The position numbers were made by a program, and so were the translations under genes. From Lentisphaeria bacterium UBA1724 (GTDB lineage: Bacteria > Verrucomicrobiota > Lentisphaeria > Oligosphaerales > Oligosphaeraceae): 11,561 bases of DNA. Positions 7,254 to 11,561 of the stretch are shown here, in pieces. The stretch spans positions 10,086 to 21,646 of the forward strand of contig DCIO01000103.1 of assembly GCA_002315885.1 (NCBI GenBank), read 5' to 3'. The stretch's first letter is position 1; every line of letters starts with the position of its first letter. The notes beneath the pieces are model-generated. The model worked only from the letters and a program-made list of their open reading frames with translations, ran no database searches and had not been told where the DNA came from.

Positions 7254-8018
7254 ATGCAGAATGCGTTGGTGACAGGCGGTGCACGCGGAATTGGCGCGGG
7301 AATTGTACGCGCGTTGGCAAAACAGGGCTGCAATGTGGGCTTCTGCGGACGCACCCCCACAGAGGAAATCCAGGAGACTCTGGATGCCCTGCGCAAAGAA
7401 TTCCCCGTGAAAATCCAGTATTATCCCTGCGACCTCTCTGTCCCCGCAGAACGGAAACGCATACTGACGGAATTTCTGGCGGATTTCGGCGCAATCCACA
7501 TACTGGTGAACAACGCGGGCGTGGCACCCCAGGTCCGAGCTGACCTGCTGGAGATGTCCGAAGAGAGTTTTGAGCGAGTAATGGGCATCAACCTGCAGGG
7601 GCCATTCTTTCTCACTCAGGCGGTCGCCAGAGAAATGCTGAAAGACACCCTCCCCGAGTGCTTCCGCTGTATCATCAATATCGGTTCGGTTTCAGCGGAT
7701 TACGCCAGTATCAACCGAGGTGAATACTGCCTCTCGAAATCCGCCATCGCCATGGCCACAAAGCTCTGGGCGGTGCGCCTGGCGGATGAGGGCATCCCCG
7801 TCTATGAAGTACGCCCAGGTATCATCCACAGCGACATGACCAGCGGCGTCCAGGCAAAATACGACGCACTGATTGCAGGCGGTCTGACTTTGCAGAAACG
7901 CTGGGGCATGCCGGAGGACGTAGGCCGTTGCGTGGCAATGCTGGCATCGGGTGCGCTGGAGTATTCCACGGGTCAAGTCATCAACGTGGATGGCGGACTG
8001 ACCATCGAGAGGTTCTAG
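7254..8018 (+). CDS. Short-chain dehydrogenase/reductase (SDR), annotated elsewhere as 3-ketoacyl-ACP reductase type
   Basis: This is a classical SDR of 254 residues, cytoplasmic, that oxidises or reduces a carbonyl or alcohol with NAD(P)(H). It shows the dinucleotide-binding TGGARGIG (residues 7-14), NNAG (86-89), catalytic S145, and Y158-x3-K162 (YCLSK). It ends with the usual GQVINVDGGLT. The residues after the TGG motif (FCGRTP near 30-35) give no clear NAD versus NADP preference. AGGGAG (7240-7245) overlaps the kdgK stop and sits eight bases before the ATG. A fatty-acid role is unlikely, because the gene lies in a uronate operon and is followed after one base by a flavoprotein. A sugar, keto-uronate or sugar-derived ketone is the more likely substrate, which is inference. 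KduD is possible, but no KduI partner is present. Confidence 0.88.
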   Translation: MQNALVTGGARGIGAGIVRALAKQGCNVGFCGRTPTEEIQETLDALRKEFPVKIQYYPCDLSVPAERKRILTEFLADFGAIHILVNNAGVAPQVRADLLEMSEESFERVMGINLQGPFFLTQAVAREMLKDTLPECFRCIINIGSVSADYASINRGEYCLSKSAIAMATKLWAVRLADEGIPVYEVRPGIIHSDMTSGVQAKYDALIAGGLTLQKRWGMPEDVGRCVAMLASGALEYSTGQVINVDGGLTIERF

Positions 8019-8019
8019 G

Positions 8020-9906
8020 ATGATTGAACGACGCCTGAATACCCTGGTCATTGGCAGCGGTGCCGCAGGACTGGCTTGCGCATGTCGTTTGCACGCGCTG
8101 GGTGTCCGTGATATCGCCATCTACACCGATAGCCTATCCCGTGGAACCAGCCTGAACGCGGGAAGTGACAAGCAGACATACTACAAACTGGGGATGTATG
8201 GCGCCGAGGCGGATTCCCCTCGGCAGATGGCCTCGGACCTGATGGCAGGCGGCGCAATGCACGGCGATATCGCGCTGGTGGAAGCCGCCATGTCCGTCCC
8301 CGCATTCATGCATTTGGTGGATATCGGCGTCGCATTTCCCCACGATGAATTCGGGCAGTATATCGGCTACAAGACCGACCACGACCCACGCCGTCGTGCA
8401 ACCAGTTGCGGGCCATACACATCTCGTGATATGTGCCGTGCGCTGACCCAGGAGGTCAGGATGCGTGGCATCGAAGTGGTGGAAGACCGAATCGTGGTGA
8501 AAATCCTCCGGGATGGCGACCGCGCAGTGGGTGCAGTATTCTTTGGAAGTGGTGAATTCACCAGCGTCCTGGCGGAGAATGTAGTCTTTGCGGTGGGTGG
8601 TCCTGGAGGGATGTATGAGACCAGCGTCTATCCCACGAACCACACCGGAAGCATCGGCGTGGCCCTGGCGGCGGGGGCAATGGCACGGAATCTCTCCGAA
8701 TCCCAATTCGGGCTGGCCTCCATCAAATTCCGCTGGAATGTCTCCGGAAGCTATATGCAAGTCCTGCCAAGATTCTTTTCCGTGGACGCACAAGGTGTGG
8801 AGCGGGAATTCCTGCGGGAATACTTCCCCTCGTCGGGAGCCGCCTGCGACATGGTATTCCTCAAGGGCTACCAGTGGCCATTCGCCGCTTCACATTTGCC
8901 AGGCTCGTCCCTGATTGACATCTTCACCTACATCGAGACCGTGGAACGTGGTCGGAGGGTCTATCTCGACTACCGCCAGAATCCCAAAGACTTCTGCTGG
9001 CAGGAACTCTCTACGGAAACACGGGAATATCTGGAGAAATCCAACGCGATGGGAGAGACGCCCCTGGAACGGCTAAGGCAGCTGAATGCCCCCGCCATCG
9101 AACTCTACCGTCAGCATGGCATCGACTTGAGTGCCGAGCCACTGGAAATTGCAGTCTGCGCACAGCACTGCAATGGCGGTCTGGCGGCGGATTGCCACTG
9201 GGAGTCGGTGAATCTACGGAATTTCTTCCCCATCGGTGAAGTCAATGGCAGCCACGGCATCACGCGTCCAGGAGGCTCCGCCCTGAACGCAGGGCAAGTG
9301 GGAGCCTGGCGCGCCGCAGAAACCATCGCCAGACGCCCGAATACACCAGTAGATTTCCCCTCCGCAGAGAAACTGGCGGAAGACGCATGCCAGGAATACA
9401 CCGCAAGGCGCAGTCGCCAAGCGCGGTTCGTTCCACAGTCAGAGCGCCATACGTTACAGCACCGCATGACTGCCGCAGGTAGCTTTATCCGTCGCGAAGA
9501 AAGTGTCCTGCAGGCGTTGTCGGATGCACAGACGCAGTATTCCGCCTTGAAAGCCGATGGGCTGGGAAGCCTGGATGCCAGCGCGGCGAAATTGGCCTTG
9601 GGCAATGAGCAGCTCTGCCTGGCGCAGATTTTCTATCTGAAGAGCATCCTCTGGCAGATACGGAACGCGGGTTCCCGTGGGGGCTCGGTGGTGCTGTCGC
9701 CAGAGGGTCAGCAAATCCATCCCTGTTTTAACGACCAATGGCGGATGATGCCCGAACGCCCCGCCATGCGCCAATTCGTTTCAGAAATCGGCGGCGTCCC
9801 CGAAAGCGCACAGGTGCATGTCGAGCCCTGCCATCCCCTCCCCGAGACTGACGGATGGTTCGAGACCGTCTGGCGGGAATACCGCGCTACGCTACCCAAA
9901 GACTAG
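8020..9906 (+). CDS. FAD-dependent oxidoreductase of the fumarate reductase/aspartate oxidase fold
   Basis: The 628-residue flavoprotein has an N-terminal FAD-binding Rossmann motif (VIGSGAAG, glycines 12, 14, 17), a capping region, the FAD loop GEVNGSHGITRPGGSALNAG (406-425), and a C-terminal helical part with SRGG at 552-555. There is no signal peptide or membrane segment, so it is cytoplasmic. It is not an ordinary succinate dehydrogenase. The region equivalent to the active-site HPT motif reads QFGLAS (229-234), and the HYTMGG-like motif reads AQHCNGG (381-387), with Gln at the catalytic His position. The loop that carries the covalent FAD histidine reads RGTSLNAGSDKQ (41-52), so FAD is probably non-covalent. 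No iron-sulfur or membrane-anchor partners are present. GAGAGG (8007-8012) lies seven bases before the start, inside the SDR gene. The substrate is unknown and may be shared with the flanking SDR and OYE proteins. Confidence 0.85.
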   Translation: MIERRLNTLVIGSGAAGLACACRLHALGVRDIAIYTDSLSRGTSLNAGSDKQTYYKLGMYGAEADSPRQMASDLMAGGAMHGDIALVEAAMSVPAFMHLVDIGVAFPHDEFGQYIGYKTDHDPRRRATSCGPYTSRDMCRALTQEVRMRGIEVVEDRIVVKILRDGDRAVGAVFFGSGEFTSVLAENVVFAVGGPGGMYETSVYPTNHTGSIGVALAAGAMARNLSESQFGLASIKFRWNVSGSYMQVLPRFFSVDAQGVEREFLREYFPSSGAACDMVFLKGYQWPFAASHLPGSSLIDIFTYIETVERGRRVYLDYRQNPKDFCWQELSTETREYLEKSNAMGETPLERLRQLNAPAIELYRQHGIDLSAEPLEIAVCAQHCNGGLAADCHWESVNLRNFFPIGEVNGSHGITRPGGSALNAGQVGAWRAAETIARRPNTPVDFPSAEKLAEDACQEYTARRSRQARFVPQSERHTLQHRMTAAGSFIRREESVLQALSDAQTQYSALKADGLGSLDASAAKLALGNEQLCLAQIFYLKSILWQIRNAGSRGGSVVLSPEGQQIHPCFNDQWRMMPERPAMRQFVSEIGGVPESAQVHVEPCHPLPETDGWFETVWREYRATLPKD

Positions 9907-9926
9907 AACTGCTTTTCACATTTTAT

Positions 9927-11360
9927 ATGACTACCCCAACCACCTATCGTAAAATTGCGGAATTCAAGAACGTATCGGAATTTCGTGAGTATTTGCAAGC
10001 CGAGCATTTTGACATCCCGGTATCGGATGTAGCAGGCGGTCCCGCCTCGGCCGCAAATCGTCCCCTGGGAGTCTGTGGAAAGACCGCAGGGAATCGGTGG
10101 TGCATTCTGCCCATGGAGGGCTGGGATTGCGATGCCGATGGTGTGCCGACGGAACGCACGCGCCGGCGCTGGATGCACTTCGCCACCAGCGGCGCGAAGC
10201 TTCTCTTCGGCACGGAAGCCTGCGCCGTAATGGAAAGCGCGCGCAGCAACCCCCGCCAGCTGATGATCTCCGAAAAGTCCTTCCCCGCATTGAAGACCCT
10301 GGTGGCGGATATGCGAAATGCACACAAGGAGCGCTTCGGACGAAATGACGATTTGCTGATTGGGCTGCAATTGACCCACTCGGGGCGCTTCGCACACCCC
10401 CATGATGATTTCAAGCTGGAACCCAGGACCGCATACGCGCACCCCCTGCTGGATGTGAAATTCAAGTGCGGTCCCGAAACCGTGGTCTCCGACGAGGAAA
10501 CCCGTGACATCATCCAGCACTTCATCACGGCCGCAAAACTCGCCCAGGAAGCAGGCTTCGATTTCGTGGATATCAAGCACGCCCACGGATACCTGGGACA
10601 CGAATTCTTGAGCGCAGTGGACCGCCCTGCCCCATACGGCGGCTCCTTCGAAAACCGCACCCGCTTCTTCCGGGAAATCGCCGAGGGCATCCACGACGCA
10701 TGCCCCGGGCTCTCCCTCGCATGCAGATTGAGCATCTTCGACATCTTCCCCTTCGTCAAAGGCGCCGACGGCTATGGCGAGGCAATGCCCTGGTCAGGCA
10801 ACTACCCATACGCTTTCGGTGGCGATGGCACAGGAATGGGCATGGATCCCGATTTGCACGAGACCGTCCAATTCGTGAAACTCCTGCAGTCCTACGGCGT
10901 GGATTTAATCTGTGCCACCATCGGCAGCCCCTATTACAACGTCCACATGCAACGGCCCGCATATTTCCCTGTCTGCGATGGCTATCTTCCCCCCGAGAAT
11001 CCCCTGAAGAATGTGGCGCGGCATCTCCTGGCCGTGAAACGGCTCCGCGAACTCTGCCCAGGGGTGAAAGTCGTGGGCTCCGGATATACCTGCCTGCAGG
11101 AATTCCTGCCGAATGTGGCAGAAGCCGTCCTGCAAAACAACGACGCGGATTTCATCGGCATCGGACGGATGGTCCTCTCGTATCCCGATTTCTGCGCAGA
11201 TGTCCTGGAGGGAAAACCACTGGACCGACGACATATCTGCAGAACCTTCGGAGACTGCACGAATGGCCCCAGGCACGGAATGGTCTCGGGATGCTATCCC
11301 CTAGATGAATACTATCGAAATACCCCAGAATTCCTGAAACTGAAAAATAGCCTGAAATAA
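9927..11360 (+). CDS. NADH:flavin oxidoreductase / old yellow enzyme family protein
   Basis: This is a 477-residue FMN-binding TIM-barrel protein of the OYE/2,4-dienoyl-CoA reductase branch, which typically reduces activated C=C bonds. Visible motifs are PMEGWDCDADG (63-73), FGTEACAV (94-101), QLTHSGR (148-154), DIKHAHGYLGHEFLS (215-229, with H220 and Y222 at the active-site position), YGGSFENRTRF (237-247) and GIGRMVLSYPDF (411-422). Cysteines at 438, 444 and 456 form a C-x5-C-x11-C pattern. This keeps the last two cysteines of the usual C-x2-C-x3-C-x11-C cluster motif. The C-terminal FAD/NAD domain of multidomain relatives is absent. The start at 9927 is 20 bases after the flavoprotein stop and has no Shine-Dalgarno. 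An upstream ATG (9855) would overlap the preceding gene and adds no recognisable homology. It is the last gene of the operon; the substrate is unknown. Confidence 0.88.
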   Translation: MTTPTTYRKIAEFKNVSEFREYLQAEHFDIPVSDVAGGPASAANRPLGVCGKTAGNRWCILPMEGWDCDADGVPTERTRRRWMHFATSGAKLLFGTEACAVMESARSNPRQLMISEKSFPALKTLVADMRNAHKERFGRNDDLLIGLQLTHSGRFAHPHDDFKLEPRTAYAHPLLDVKFKCGPETVVSDEETRDIIQHFITAAKLAQEAGFDFVDIKHAHGYLGHEFLSAVDRPAPYGGSFENRTRFFREIAEGIHDACPGLSLACRLSIFDIFPFVKGADGYGEAMPWSGNYPYAFGGDGTGMGMDPDLHETVQFVKLLQSYGVDLICATIGSPYYNVHMQRPAYFPVCDGYLPPENPLKNVARHLLAVKRLRELCPGVKVVGSGYTCLQEFLPNVAEAVLQNNDADFIGIGRMVLSYPDFCADVLEGKPLDRRHICRTFGDCTNGPRHGMVSGCYPLDEYYRNTPEFLKLKNSLK

Positions 11361-11399
11361 GGCAGGTCGCGCTATATCCCCCAAAAGCGCATTTTTGCC
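11361..11399 (+). terminator. Possible weak terminator after the operon
   Basis: Nested short arms follow the last stop codon: GGCA (11361-11364) with TGCC (11396-11399), and GCGC (11369-11372) with GCGC (11387-11390). A run of five T lies at 11392-11396. The loop is long and the T-run lies partly inside the outer stem, so this is a poor match to an intrinsic terminator. Nothing better is seen before the next gene. Confidence 0.25.
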
Positions 11400-11461
11400 C
11401 GAATACTATATTTTTAACACAAAAATCCCATTCCCTTATTGAAAAATGACGGCACATTAAG

Positions 11462-11483
11462 AACGTTACGATTTTTCGTCGTT
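11462..11483. repeat. Imperfect inverted repeat upstream of the prepilin-like gene
   Basis: The arms AACG-TT-ACGA (11462-11471) and TCGT-CGTT (11476-11483) pair around a TTTT loop, giving eight base pairs with a two-base bulge. It lies 43 bases before the next start codon and could be an operator or a leader hairpin. Its core CGATTTTTCGT resembles CGATTTTCGT (2784-2793) at the uxaB promoter. Confidence 0.45.
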
Positions 11484-11526
11484 CCCCATAAAACCTCAAC
11501 CGTCATTCATCCCAAACGGAGTTAAA

Positions 11527-11561
11527 ATGAAAAAGTCATTCACTTTGATTGAATTACTGGT
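11527..11561 (+). CDS. Prepilin-type N-terminal protein, 5' end only
   Basis: Only eleven codons and two bases lie in the window, reading MKKSFTLIELL. This is the type IV prepilin/pseudopilin N-terminus: a short basic leader, then FTLIEL with the Glu at position 5 of the mature protein. The residue before the cleavage point is Ser rather than the canonical Gly, as is often seen in the numerous prepilin-like proteins of Lentisphaerota. GGAG (11518-11521) lies five bases before the ATG. In that group such proteins are secreted or surface proteins of unknown role and often sit near sugar-degradation genes. The rest of the protein is beyond the window. Confidence 0.8.
   Translation, partial: MKKSFTLIELL

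Noticed and set aside
7254..8018. Fatty-acid 3-ketoacyl-ACP reductase (fabG)
   Set aside because: No other fatty-acid synthesis genes are adjacent, and the operon is devoted to sugar acids; only general SDR motifs support that label.
8020..9906. Succinate dehydrogenase/fumarate reductase flavoprotein or L-aspartate oxidase (nadB)
   Set aside because: The active-site histidine motifs are replaced (QFGLAS, AQHCNGG), there are no iron-sulfur or membrane subunits, and no NAD-synthesis genes are nearby.

Overview
The window looks like part of a chromosome from a polysaccharide-degrading bacterium, most likely of the PVC group (Lentisphaerota or a relative). Three things suggest this. A DUF4838-type secreted protein sits beside the sugar genes. 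The right edge carries the first codons of a prepilin-like gene (MKKSFTLIELL), a gene type abundant in Lentisphaerota, Planctomycetota and Verrucomicrobiota. The sugar-acid operon is fairly GC-rich and tightly packed. The phylum call is inference; there is no rRNA or marker gene here.

Layout. Positions 1-146 hold no gene but two repeat patches: a 23-base tandem repeat at the extreme left and a short AT-rich repeat. Positions 147-2573 (minus strand) encode an exported 808-residue DUF4838 protein, related by family knowledge to alpha-glucuronidase-like hydrolases. A 243-base divergent promoter region follows. From 2817 to 11360 runs one plus-strand operon of seven genes: tagaturonate reductase (uxaB), altronate dehydratase (uxaA), KDPG aldolase (eda), KDG kinase (kdgK), a short-chain dehydrogenase, a fumarate-reductase-fold FAD protein, and an old-yellow-enzyme (OYE) family oxidoreductase. 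The genes are separated by at most 47 bases, and uxaB and uxaA overlap by four. A 166-base gap with a possible weak terminator and an imperfect inverted repeat leads to the start of a prepilin-like gene cut by the window end.

How the genes work together. The first four operon genes give a continuous route from tagaturonate to altronate, to 2-keto-3-deoxygluconate (KDG), to KDPG, and then to pyruvate plus glyceraldehyde-3-phosphate. The uronate isomerase (UxaC), a transporter and a regulator are not in the window. The divergent DUF4838 protein could release or recognise uronate-containing glycans outside the cytoplasm. The last three operon genes have no place in the textbook pathway. They look like a redox module, and two features make them unusual. 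The FAD protein has lost the fumarate/succinate active-site histidines. The OYE protein keeps only part of the 4Fe-4S cysteine motif and lacks the C-terminal FAD/NAD domain of the multidomain OYE enzymes. This SDR-FAD-OYE module, presumably acting on a modified uronate or glycoside, is the best candidate for undescribed biochemistry here.
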